A DNA stretch of 17,536 nt from Alphaproteobacteria bacterium (lineage in GTDB: Bacteria; Pseudomonadota; Alphaproteobacteria; Micropepsales; Micropepsaceae). Under the pieces are notes generated by a model. That model was not told where the DNA came from. It did not search any database and worked only from the letters and a program-made list of their open reading frames with translations. A program made the translations under genes and the position numbers. Positions 1 to 7,282 of the stretch are shown here, in pieces; positions within the stretch are counted from its first letter, which is position 1; every line of letters begins with the position of its first letter. The DNA lies in assembly GCA_025935155.1 (NCBI GenBank), contig JAICVV010000005.1, forward strand, positions 1-17,536. Direction: 5' to 3'.

Positions 1-1
1 G

Positions 2-2062
2 GAAGAGGCGTTGCGTGAAAGCGAGTCTCGTTACCGGATCCTGTTCGAGGCGACCGGCACCCCCTACCTGGTGCTGGCGGCCGATGCGCCGCGCTTCACC
101 ATAACCGATGTCAACGGCGCCTATCTCGATGTCACCATGACCAGGCGCGAGGCGCTGCTGGGACGCGGCGTATTCGAAGCGTTTCCGGAAAACCCTGACG
201 ATCCCGGTGGCGTTGGCGTGCGCGACCTCAAGGCCTCCCTCGAACGCGTGTTGGACAGCGGGCACCCCGATACATTGCCGGTGCTGAAGTACGACATCCG
301 CCGTCCCGACGGCACCTCCGAAGAGCGCTACTGGATTGCACACAACACGCCGATCTTCGATGGCGCAAGCACGGCCGCGGGTATCGTTCACCGCGCGGAG
401 GATGTCACCGGTTATGTGCGGTTGCGCGCCCGCGGGGCCGAGCTGAGCGAAAAAACAGAACGGCTCGAATCCGAAATTGTCGCGGCCGGCCAGCGCCTTC
501 AGCAAACCAACGAAAGGCTGCGCGAGAGCGAAGCGCGGCTGAGGAAGGAAGCCGCCGGTGCGCGGAGCCTGCATCTGGTCAGCAGCTTGCTCATTCGCGA
601 GGAGGATGTGGGAGCCCTTTACTCCCGCATCGTAGATGCCGCCGCAGTCCTGATGCATTCGAATGCGGCCAGCATCCAAATCGTCTCTGGGAACGGCGAT
701 TCTCTTCAGTTGCTGGCGTGGAAGGGATTCCATCCCGAAGCGGCGGCGTTCTGGAAAACCGTAACGCCGGGATCGGAAAGCTCCTGCGGCGTGGCTCTGC
801 GTCAGGGCAAGCGTATCGTGGTGCCGGATGCCGAAAACTGCGCGTTCTTGGCCGGCACGGAGGATCTGAAATACTACCGGATCTCCAATATCCGCGCCGT
901 GCAATCGACGCCGCTGCTGTCGCGCACCGGCCGGATGCTCGGTATGATTTCCACTCATTGGCGCGAGCCGCACGAGCCCACAGAAGACGAGCTGCGGCTG
1001 TTCGATGTGCTGGCGCGCCAGGCCGCCGATCTGATTGAGCGCGGCCGTGCAGAGTGGCGTCTGCGCGAAAGCGAAGCGCGGCAGCGGCAAATTTTGAACA
1101 GCGCCACCGATTACGCGATCATCGCGATGGATCTCGCAGGCCGTGTAACTCTTTGGAACGAAGGCGCCCAGAACGTGCTCGGCTGGAGCGAAGGCGAGAT
1201 GCTGGGCCAGACGATCGAACCCATCTTCACCTCCGAAGATGTGGCGGCCGGTACGGCCGAACAGGAGATGCGGGACGCGCTCGCGCGGGGACACGGCGGC
1301 GACGACCGCTGGCAGGTTCGCAAAAGCGGCGAACGGTTCTGGGCAAATGGCGAAGTGACACCGCTGGCCGCCGAAAACGGGGAGACCATCGGGTTCGTCA
1401 AAGTGCTGCGTGACCGCACGCAAGAACGCCGCGCCGAAGAACACCAGGAGCTGCTCATCAACGAGCTCAATCACCGGGTGAAGAACACGCTTGTCACCGT
1501 GCAGTCGTTCGCCGGCCAGACCTTGCGCAACACCGAGCGCAGCGCCGACGCGCGCGCGTTGCTGGAATCGCGGCTGACGGCGCTGGCGCGGGCGCATGAC
1601 GTGCTCACCCGGGAAAGCTGGAAAGGCGCGGATGTGCGTAACATCGTAAACCGCGCGCTCGATCCCTTCCGCACGCCGCAACGGAAAATGGTCGTGGAGG
1701 GACCGGAGGCGCGCCTGTCGCCCCGGCAAGCGCTGGCGCTCTCGATGGCGCTGCACGAACTGGCGACCAATGCAGTGAAATATGGCGCGTTATCGGGCGC
1801 AGACGGCACGATTCAGGTGACATGGACCGTTGCAGCGAACAATGGAGCGGGTGAACTCGATCTGACCTGGCGTGAACAGGATGGGCCTCGGGTCGTGCCG
1901 CCGAAGCGAAAAGGCTTCGGTTCCCGGCTGATCGAGCGTAATCTCTCGCGCGAACTGGGCGGCGAGGCGAAAATCGAATACCGGCCGGACGGCATTGTGG
2001 CGAATATCAAAGCGCCGCTGGAGTTCGGGGGGGGGGGGGAGTTCCACAACCCAACGCGGTGA
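2..2062 (+). CDS. HWE-family hybrid-input sensor histidine kinase (PAS-GAF-PAS-HWE), 5' end cut by window
   Basis: Cytoplasmic sensor kinase that should autophosphorylate on His and pass the phosphate to a receiver. The frame is open to the left edge: the codons before the TTG at 11 read EEA, giving the usual EEALRESESRYR opening of a PAS domain, so TTG 11 is probably internal and the true start lies outside. Numbering from that TTG, domains are PAS (about 1-135), a coiled-coil linker (145-180), GAF (about 187-350), a second PAS (355-470) and the kinase core. The phospho-accepting His (codon 1472-1474) sits in ELNHRVKNTL. The N box reads HELATNAVKYGALS and the G box has W-R-E then GFGSRLI; the N-box His plus the W-x-E define the HWE family. 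No membrane segment is visible, so it is likely soluble and senses an internal ligand or light through PAS/GAF; the ligand cannot be told. A run of 13 G lies near the 3' end. The regulator gene follows at once. Confidence 0.93.
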   Translation, partial: EEALRESESRYRILFEATGTPYLVLAADAPRFTITDVNGAYLDVTMTRREALLGRGVFEAFPENPDDPGGVGVRDLKASLERVLDSGHPDTLPVLKYDIRRPDGTSEERYWIAHNTPIFDGASTAAGIVHRAEDVTGYVRLRARGAELSEKTERLESEIVAAGQRLQQTNERLRESEARLRKEAAGARSLHLVSSLLIREEDVGALYSRIVDAAAVLMHSNAASIQIVSGNGDSLQLLAWKGFHPEAAAFWKTVTPGSESSCGVALRQGKRIVVPDAENCAFLAGTEDLKYYRISNIRAVQSTPLLSRTGRMLGMISTHWREPHEPTEDELRLFDVLARQAADLIERGRAEWRLRESEARQRQILNSATDYAIIAMDLAGRVTLWNEGAQNVLGWSEGEMLGQTIEPIFTSEDVAAGTAEQEMRDALARGHGGDDRWQVRKSGERFWANGEVTPLAAENGETIGFVKVLRDRTQERRAEEHQELLINELNHRVKNTLVTVQSFAGQTLRNTERSADARALLESRLTALARAHDVLTRESWKGADVRNIVNRALDPFRTPQRKMVVEGPEARLSPRQALALSMALHELATNAVKYGALSGADGTIQVTWTVAANNGAGELDLTWREQDGPRVVPPKRKGFGSRLIERNLSRELGGEAKIEYRPDGIVANIKAPLEFGGGGEFHNPTR
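2027..2039 (+). repeat. 13-G homopolymer at kinase 3' end
   Basis: Thirteen consecutive G residues encode Gly-Gly-Gly-Gly plus the first base of a Glu codon in the tail of the sensor kinase, after the conserved catalytic core. As read, the frame closes at 2062. One G more would move the frame to a stop at 2092-2094, overlapping the regulator ATG at 2087. One G fewer would give an 11-residue alternative tail. It could be a slippage site or a sequencing miscall. Confidence 0.9.
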
Positions 2063-2086
2063 CAGAAATGGGTGAGGATCAGGGGC

Positions 2087-2467
2087 ATGACTGAAGGGAC
2101 GGAAACGCATTCCGGGCGCGTTCTCGTGGTCGAAGACGAGATGATGATCTCGATGCTGCTCGAAGACATGTTAGGCGAGCTCGGCTACGAAACCGTTGGC
2201 CCGGCCTCGCGGCTGGAAAGCGCGCTCGACATGGCGCGCGACGCGGACGTTCAGGCAGCCATCCTGGATGTCAACCTGCACGGCCGGCCCACCTGGCCGG
2301 TGGCGGAAATCCTGCGCGAACGCGGCATCCCGTTCATGTTCGCCACCGGGTATGGGGCAGAGGGGCTGGCGGAGCGTTATCGCAGCGCGCCTGTTCTGTC
2401 CAAACCGTTCCTGCGCGACGAACTGGGCCGCGCGATGTCCAGCGCCATCGCCGCCCAATCGCGTTAG
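2087..2467 (+). CDS. Single-domain response regulator (FATGY type)
   Basis: Stand-alone receiver of 126 residues with no output domain. The acidic pocket is E16/D17/E18 (VVEDE), the phospho-acceptor is D61 (ILDVNL), the switch Thr is T87 in FATGY and the conserved Lys is K106 in SKPF. The FATGY signature marks the alphaproteobacterial FAT GUY receivers, which are known to partner HWE kinases, so it is the likely target of the kinase 24 bases upstream and may act by protein contact or as a phosphate sink. I chose ATG 2087 because GAGG at 2074-2077 is well spaced; an in-frame GTG at 2072 would add five residues but lacks a clear ribosome binding site. Confidence 0.9.
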   Translation: MTEGTETHSGRVLVVEDEMMISMLLEDMLGELGYETVGPASRLESALDMARDADVQAAILDVNLHGRPTWPVAEILRERGIPFMFATGYGAEGLAERYRSAPVLSKPFLRDELGRAMSSAIAAQSR

Positions 2468-2589
2468 CGGCGGCGGTTGGCGCGGCGCTGCCCCCGCTCC
2501 ATCTCGCGCATGCCGCGGAAGAAGAGTTTCATCAGCAGCCTGATGAGGATGCGCATGGCGCAAATTCCGAAAAAGGGCGGCCGCAGCAT
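2464..2589 (-). CDS. Possible small basic protein, 41 aa
   Basis: A short minus-strand frame whose stop overlaps the stop of the response regulator. From ATG 2589 it has 41 residues; from ATG 2556 it has 30, starting MRILIRLLMKLFFRGMREME and ending in an Arg-rich tail. A hydrophobic amphipathic helix followed by a basic tail would suit a membrane-associated small protein. There is no good ribosome binding site at either ATG, and the region is GC-rich, where chance frames are common. I do not recognise a family. Confidence 0.25.
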   Translation of the reverse strand: MLRPPFFGICAMRILIRLLMKLFFRGMREMERGQRRANRRR

Positions 2590-2725
2590 AGATGCGGTAG
2601 GCGCCGGCCGGAAGACTACCGATCCGCCGCCCGGTTCCAGGCGAACGTGAGGCCGGGCCGCGCTTGCGCCGCCGGATTCCTGCTATATGTCCGCTGGCTG
2701 GCACTTGCCGATTCCGAGGCCTTCG

Positions 2726-4171
2726 ATGCGTTTTGTTCTTCCTGCAATTTCTGCCGCCTCAATCCGCGTGGGTGCAGCGCTGGTCATGATGACAACGGCG
2801 CTGGCGCCGGACATCGCCATCGCGCGGCCGGCGCCCGATTCCTTCGCCGATCTCGCCAACAAGCTGCTGCCCACGGTGGTCAACATCGCCACCACGCAAA
2901 CGCTGAAATCGGGTCCGCAAACAGCGCTGAACCTGCCGAAAGATTCGCCGCTGCAGGATCTGTTCAAGGATTTCCTCGGGCCGCAGAATGTACCGCGCCA
3001 CGTCACCTCGCTCGGCTCCGGTTTCATCATCGATGCCGCGGGCCTTATCGTCACCAACAACCATGTCATCGAAGATGCGGACCAGATCACCGTCACGCTG
3101 AACGATGGCACCAGCCTGCCGGCCAAGCTGGTTGGGCGCGACGACAAGACCGATCTCGCGCTGCTGAAAGTGCAACCGAAGAAGCCGCTGCCCGCCACGC
3201 ATTGGGGCGATTCCGACAAGGCCCGCATCGGCGATTGGGTGATCGCCATCGGCAATCCGTTCGGCCTCGGCTCATCGGTGACGGAAGGCATTGTCTCGGC
3301 GCGCAATCGCGATATTTCGGCGGGGCCATACGACGATTTCATCCAGACGGATGCGCCGATCAATCGCGGCAATTCCGGCGGCCCACTGGTCGATATGGAC
3401 GGCGATGTGGTGGGCGTGAACTCGGCCATCTATTCGCCATCCGGCGGCTCGGTGGGGATCGCGTTTTCAATTCCATCCAACCTCGCGCGCGAAATCATCG
3501 ACCAGCTGCACAAATTCGGCACCGTGCGGCGCGGCTGGCTAGGGGTGCGCGTGCAGGCGGTGAATGCCGACATCGCGGAGGGCCTGGGACTTTCCAGCGC
3601 CAGTGGCGCGCTGGTGGCGGACGTTTCGGGCAACGGCCCCGCTGCGCATTCCGGACTGCACAAGGGCGATCTTATCGTGCGTTTCGACGGCAAGCCGGTG
3701 CCGGATTCACGCGCGCTGCCACGGCTGGTGGCCGAGACGCCGATCGGCAAGAAGGTGACGATCGATTATTTGCGCAACGGCAAGAAGATGACAGCGCAGG
3801 TGGTGGTTGGCAAACTCCCCGGTTCCGGCAATCCGCCGCCCAGGAAATCCGTGCCGCCGCCGAAGGGCGCGCAGCATCACCCAGAAATCGGGCTGTCGCT
3901 CGCGCCGGTGAACGGCGACACGCGCGCCAAATATCACATCGGCAAGAATGTGCAGGGCGTGGTGGTGATCGCGGTGGACCCTAAAGGGCCCGCGGCCGAG
4001 AAGGCGATCCGCCCCGGCGACGTGATCGTGGAAGTGCAGAACCAGCCGGTGCATTCGCCGGAGGATGTGTCGAAGCGCGTCGAGGCGGATGCGAAAGCCG
4101 GCAAGAAGGTGGAAGTGATGCTGCTCAACCGCAACGGCAATCTGGCGTTCGTCGCGGTAAGGTTGGGGTAG
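2726..4171 (+). CDS. Periplasmic serine endoprotease DegP/DegQ (Do family)
   Basis: HtrA-type protease and chaperone that degrades misfolded envelope proteins; 481 residues, normal for DegP/DegQ. Start ATG 2726 has GAGG six bases upstream; a longer frame from 2687 has no such site and would bury the signal peptide. The signal peptide has its hydrophobic core at about residues 16-27 and a likely cut after the Ala of AIA, before RPAPDS. The trypsin-like domain has the triad H113 (TNNHVIED), D143 (KTDLALLK) and S217 (NRGNSGGPLV). Two PDZ domains follow, PDZ1 from GWLGVRVQ (about 272-365) and PDZ2 from IGLSLAPV to the end. In alphaproteobacteria this gene commonly sits next to serB-miaA, as here, apart from the intervening toxin-antitoxin pair. 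No -10/-35 pair could be set with confidence. degP versus degQ cannot be decided. Confidence 0.93.
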   Translation: MRFVLPAISAASIRVGAALVMMTTALAPDIAIARPAPDSFADLANKLLPTVVNIATTQTLKSGPQTALNLPKDSPLQDLFKDFLGPQNVPRHVTSLGSGFIIDAAGLIVTNNHVIEDADQITVTLNDGTSLPAKLVGRDDKTDLALLKVQPKKPLPATHWGDSDKARIGDWVIAIGNPFGLGSSVTEGIVSARNRDISAGPYDDFIQTDAPINRGNSGGPLVDMDGDVVGVNSAIYSPSGGSVGIAFSIPSNLAREIIDQLHKFGTVRRGWLGVRVQAVNADIAEGLGLSSASGALVADVSGNGPAAHSGLHKGDLIVRFDGKPVPDSRALPRLVAETPIGKKVTIDYLRNGKKMTAQVVVGKLPGSGNPPPRKSVPPPKGAQHHPEIGLSLAPVNGDTRAKYHIGKNVQGVVVIAVDPKGPAAEKAIRPGDVIVEVQNQPVHSPEDVSKRVEADAKAGKKVEVMLLNRNGNLAFVAVRLG

Positions 4172-4186
4172 CAGCATTAGCTGCGC

Positions 4187-4215
4187 TTGCTTTTATGTGA
4201 ATTATCACATACTCT
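4187..4215 (+). promoter_or_regulatory. HigBA promoter with embedded operator palindrome
   Basis: TTGCTT (4187-4192) and TACTCT (4210-4215) are separated by 17 bases and form a plausible sigma-70 promoter. A perfect inverted repeat fills the spacer: TATGTGA, four bases, TCACATA (4194-4211). Binding there would block RNA polymerase, which fits autorepression by the downstream HTH antitoxin. The predicted transcript start is about seven bases before ATG 4229, leaving no room for a ribosome binding site. Confidence 0.6.
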
Positions 4216-4228
4216 TCCGCCGTGGAAC

Positions 4229-4585
4229 ATGGCCGATCTCCCGAAACCGTTACGCTGGCGAGGCAGCTCGAAAGCGGATTTCATGGCATTTCCTGCCGAT
4301 GTGCAGAAGGAGATGGGATACGCCTTGTATTTGGCACAAATGGGAGAACGTCATGCGGCCGCGGCCAAAACGCTGAGCGGTTTTCACGGTGCTACGGTTA
4401 TCGAGGCACGACAAAGCGACGTGAGGGGTACGTACCGAGCCATCTATACGGTGCGATTTGCCGATGCCATCTATGTGCTCCACGCCTTCCAGAAAAAATC
4501 GAAGCAAGGCATCCGCACGCCGAAGACTGAAATGAATGTCGTGATGAAGCGGCTAAAGGAATTAGTGATGGAGAAGGGATCATGA
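4229..4585 (+). CDS. RelE/ParE-superfamily toxin, HigB/Gp49 type
   Basis: Predicted type II toxin of 118 residues in the phage Gp49-like/HigB branch of RelE; relatives cleave mRNA on the ribosome. Seen in the sequence: the Arg-rich beta strand DVRGTYRAIYTVRF and the family C-terminal signature LHAFQKKSKQGIRTPKTEM, followed by a helix. I start at ATG 4229 (MADLPKPLRW); a longer frame from TTG 4187 would begin inside the -35 box. Its stop overlaps the antitoxin start as ATGA (4582-4585), so the two are translationally coupled, toxin first, as is typical of higBA. Base composition is visibly less GC-rich than degP or serB, which suggests transfer. Function is inferred from family only. Confidence 0.85.
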   Translation: MADLPKPLRWRGSSKADFMAFPADVQKEMGYALYLAQMGERHAAAAKTLSGFHGATVIEARQSDVRGTYRAIYTVRFADAIYVLHAFQKKSKQGIRTPKTEMNVVMKRLKELVMEKGS

Positions 4586-4920
4586 GCAAAACCCATCCTG
4601 CGAACGATCTGGAACGCAATGTGTGGCTTCAGCTCGGATTTCGCGATGCCGAGGCGCATTTTTTGAAGGCCGAGTTGGTGCTGCGGCTGGCTCGCCGAAT
4701 TAAGTCTCTCGGGCTAACGCAGCAGCAGGCCGCAATACGGATCGGCGCCACACAGCCCGAGTTATCGAAGATTCTGCGGGGCAGGTTTTCCGAAGTCTCG
4801 ATGGAGCGTTTGATGCGCTTCCTGGCCGCCCTCGGCCACCGGATCGAGATTAAGGTCGGCACCGCCGGCCGCAGCAAAGGCGACATCGTTGTTAGCGGCG
4901 GCCGAAAAAGGGCTGCTTAG
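4582..4920 (+). CDS. HigA-type XRE-family antitoxin
   Basis: Antitoxin and repressor of 112 residues. A helix-turn-helix of the Cro/XRE type covers about residues 45-66 (GLTQQQAAIRIGATQPELSK), followed by the second helical pair up to about 85 and a short strand HRIEIKVG; this matches the HTH_37 antitoxins that accompany Gp49-like toxins. It should bind the toxin directly and repress the operon, probably at the palindrome at 4194-4211. The start overlaps the toxin stop by 4 bp. Its stop codon (4918-4920) overlaps the stop of convergent serB (4917-4919), so there is no spacer between the module and the housekeeping gene. Confidence 0.87.
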   Translation: MSKTHPANDLERNVWLQLGFRDAEAHFLKAELVLRLARRIKSLGLTQQQAAIRIGATQPELSKILRGRFSEVSMERLMRFLAALGHRIEIKVGTAGRSKGDIVVSGGRKRAA

Positions 4921-5810
4921 GGAACAATCTCTGCTTTGCGATAGCCCTGAAGATAGAGCAGCGCGGTGAGATCGCCATGCGCGATCACCGCGTTGGCGGC
5001 CTGCGCCAGCACGGGTTTCGGCCGATAGCCGACACCCAAGCCGGCGGCTTCGATCATGGCCACATCGTTGGCGCCATCGCCGACAGCAAGAGCGTCGGCA
5101 AGTCCGATATTCATTTCGGCAACGGCGTTCTGTAGCGCGCGCAGTTTTGCATCGCGGCCGAGGATCGGCTCGGCCACTTTTCCCGTAAACGCGCCGTCTG
5201 CATGCAGCAATTCGTTTGCCTGGTCGGAATCAAATCCGCAGGCCATCGCCACGCGCTGCGTGAAATAGCTGAAGCCGCTCGACACGAGCATGGTGCGCGC
5301 ACCGTGCGCGCGCATTGTTGCGACCAGTTCACGCGCGCCGGGATTGAGATGCACGCGTTCGCGGTACACGCGTTCCAGCAGGGAGACCGGAAGGCCCGCG
5401 AGAAACGAGGCGCGCTGCCGGAGCGCCGGCTCGAAGGCGACTTCGCCGCGCATCGCGGCTTGCGTCAGCGGCGCGACTTTCTCTTTCAGCCCCGCTATAT
5501 CCGCAAGTTCGTCGAGCACTTCGCAATCGATGACGGTGGAATCCATGTCGGCGATGAGCAACTTCTTGCGCCGGTCCGCCGCCGGAACGACGTTCACATC
5601 GGCAGGCGTCCGTGCCGCCAACTCGCGCGCCCCCGTCAACACATCCTCGGCGCGATCCAGAAACGGAACGTCGAACGCGCGCTCCTGCGCGAGCCACGCG
5701 ATCTCGCCCACGGCCGCGCCATGCTCCGCCGCCAGCGCTCGCAATGGCCCGGCCAGCGCATCGGCCTCTGGCGAAATCGCGTTCAGCACAAAGGGAAACG
5801 GTTCGGGCAT
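4917..5810 (-). CDS. serB: Phosphoserine phosphatase SerB
   Basis: Hydrolyses phosphoserine to serine, the last step of serine synthesis, in the cytoplasm. 297 residues, the usual SerB size with an N-terminal ACT-like region (about 1-75) and a HAD phosphatase domain. HAD motif I is ADMDSTVID (nucleophile Asp), motif II is VSSGF, and motif III/IV is VGDGANDVAMIEAAGLGVGY. I start at ATG 5810; a TTG two codons upstream (5816) is possible and neither has a clear ribosome binding site. It is divergent from miaA with only 34 bases between the two start codons, and convergent with the HigA gene. The serB-miaA pair is a common alphaproteobacterial arrangement. Confidence 0.95.
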   Translation of the reverse strand: MPEPFPFVLNAISPEADALAGPLRALAAEHGAAVGEIAWLAQERAFDVPFLDRAEDVLTGARELAARTPADVNVVPAADRRKKLLIADMDSTVIDCEVLDELADIAGLKEKVAPLTQAAMRGEVAFEPALRQRASFLAGLPVSLLERVYRERVHLNPGARELVATMRAHGARTMLVSSGFSYFTQRVAMACGFDSDQANELLHADGAFTGKVAEPILGRDAKLRALQNAVAEMNIGLADALAVGDGANDVAMIEAAGLGVGYRPKPVLAQAANAVIAHGDLTALLYLQGYRKAEIVP

Positions 5811-5844
5811 TTGCAAACCGTGCGGCGCCGATCATTCTGCTGAC

Positions 5845-6774
5845 ATGAGGCGCATATCGGCAGATGCCGTGCTTATCGCAGGGCCCACCGCGAGCGGCAA
5901 GTCGGCCGCCGCGCTCGCGCTGGCGGAGCGCATCGGCGGCGCCATTATCAATGCGGATTCGATGCAGGTGTATGCCGAACCGCGCATTCTCACCGCGCGT
6001 CCGCCGGACGGGGACATTCGGCGCGTGCCGCACCTGCTGTACGGCCATGTCAGCGTGCGCGAATCATATTCTGCCGGCCGCTATCAAAGCGATGCCGCGC
6101 GCGCGCTGGAAAAAGTCGGCGCGATGGGGCGCGTGCCGATCTTCGCCGGCGGCACGGGCATGTATTTCGGTGTGCTGACGGAAGGGATCGCCGACATTCC
6201 CGCGGTTCCTGCGAACGTCCGTGCACACGCCGAAGCGCGGCGAAAGGACATCGGTGTGGATGCCTTCCACGCCGAACTCGCACTGCGCGATCCTGAAAGC
6301 GCCGCCCGCCTGCGCGCCAGCGACACACAACGCGTGCTTCGCGCCTACGAAGTGTTCGACGCGACCGGCCGACCGCTCGCGCATTGGCAAAAGGAAATGG
6401 GAAGGCCGCTGCTCGCCGGCTTGCGGCTCGCCCGCTTCGTCATCGCTCCGCCCCGCGAGGAACTCTATGCCCGCATCGACGCCCGCTTCGATTGCATGAT
6501 CGATAACGGTGCTCTGGATGAAGTCTCTTCGCTTACCGATCTCGATCCGGCATTGCCCGCCGCCAAAATTCTGGGGCTACGCGAGCTGCTGGCCGTCAGC
6601 TCGGGCGCTCTGTCGCTCGGCGAGGCCAAGGTCGCCGCCAAGCAGGCCACCCGCAACTACGCCAAGCGCCAGCTCACATGGTTCCGCAACCGCATGGCGG
6701 ATTGGTGCTGGATCGATTCCGCTGAATCAGCAGCTGCCTTTTTCGCCGAAAGTCGCGTCAGCTGCATCGAATGA
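5845..6774 (+). CDS. miaA: tRNA dimethylallyltransferase MiaA
   Basis: Transfers a dimethylallyl group to A37 of tRNAs that read codons beginning with U; 309 residues, the normal length. Visible motifs: P-loop GPTASGKS (13-20), INADSMQVY with the tRNA-contacting Asp-Ser, FAGGTGMYF, and the C-terminal ATRNYAKRQLTWFRNR. The stretch ILGLRELL stands where many relatives have AIGYxEL. ATG 5845 places the P-loop where expected; a much longer frame running in from upstream is antisense to serB and is not real. Upstream, TTGCAA (5811-5816) and CATTCT (5833-5838) are 16 bases apart and would start transcription about at the ATG, so a leaderless message is possible. The last 48 bases overlap the convergent gene at 6727-7164. 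Confidence 0.95.
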   Translation: MRRISADAVLIAGPTASGKSAAALALAERIGGAIINADSMQVYAEPRILTARPPDGDIRRVPHLLYGHVSVRESYSAGRYQSDAARALEKVGAMGRVPIFAGGTGMYFGVLTEGIADIPAVPANVRAHAEARRKDIGVDAFHAELALRDPESAARLRASDTQRVLRAYEVFDATGRPLAHWQKEMGRPLLAGLRLARFVIAPPREELYARIDARFDCMIDNGALDEVSSLTDLDPALPAAKILGLRELLAVSSGALSLGEAKVAAKQATRNYAKRQLTWFRNRMADWCWIDSAESAAAFFAESRVSCIE

Positions 6775-7164
6775 TGCGCCACCCTGGATATTGTCGAAGG
6801 CGCCCTTCTTGCCGATTTCGCCGTTTCGGGCGTTGGCGGTGAACAGCAGAGACGCCGGCTCCTGCCCGCTGCCGAGCGTGAAGACGTAGATCACAATGGT
6901 ATGGCCGATAACCGCGAACTGGCCGCTTGAGTTGATGTCGTTGTCCAGCACGGCAAAGCCGCTATGCGGCCAGCCGATGGAGCCGTCGTCAGTGAGTGAA
7001 AGGCAGTGCGTGCTGTCCGGGCCGTGGCCGTTGTAGCCCTGGTTGGTGGGGAACACGTCATGCGTGAGCTTCACCGCAAAGTTACCGGTATAGCTGTCAC
7101 CATCGGCGATTGCGGCGCTGGCAGATATGGCGGAGAAGAAAGCGATTGCGGCGAGCATTTTCAT
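6727..7164 (-). CDS. Small secreted hypothetical protein, 145 aa
   Basis: I do not recognise a named family. ATG 7164 has a good GGAGA seven bases upstream, and the product starts with a clear Sec signal peptide (MKMLAAIAFFSAISASAAIA, likely cut before DGDSY). The mature part, about 125 residues, looks like a small beta-rich domain with conserved-looking stretches such as LTHDVFPTNQGYNGHGPDST, TDDGSIGWPHSGFAV and GKKGAFDNIQGGASFD. It has two cysteines, one mid-protein (THCLSL) and one as the last residue, which could form a disulfide in the periplasm. Its 3' end overlaps miaA by 48 bp in antisense. It occupies the place where relatives carry ilvI/ilvH between miaA and ilvC. The function is unknown. 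Confidence 0.8.
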   Translation of the reverse strand: MKMLAAIAFFSAISASAAIADGDSYTGNFAVKLTHDVFPTNQGYNGHGPDSTHCLSLTDDGSIGWPHSGFAVLDNDINSSGQFAVIGHTIVIYVFTLGSGQEPASLLFTANARNGEIGKKGAFDNIQGGASFDAADATFGEKGSC

Positions 7165-7282
7165 ATTTCGATCTCCAAGAGAGTACCCCAGGACGTTCAC
7201 CGTCCACCGACGCGCGCTCTGCCCGTTTTATTCCCCGTGAAGGGAGCTTTCGGAGCCATTCCGGCGAGAGTAATTTAACAAG

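Noticed and set aside
11..13. TTG as the real start of the sensor kinase
   Set aside because: The frame is open to the edge and the preceding EEA residues belong to the usual PAS linker, so the gene is simply cut.
2687..2725. Upstream in-frame start for DegP
   Set aside because: It would place 13 residues before the signal peptide and has no ribosome binding site, whereas ATG 2726 has GAGG at good spacing.
2647..3984. 445-residue plus-strand frame across the protease gene
   Set aside because: Arg/Ala/Gly-rich shadow of the DegP frame; the DegP frame has a signal peptide, catalytic triad and PDZ domains.
4194..4211. CRP/FNR-type binding site (TGTGA...TCACA)
   Set aside because: The half-sites are four bases apart instead of six, and the site lies in a toxin-antitoxin promoter, so a local operator is more likely.
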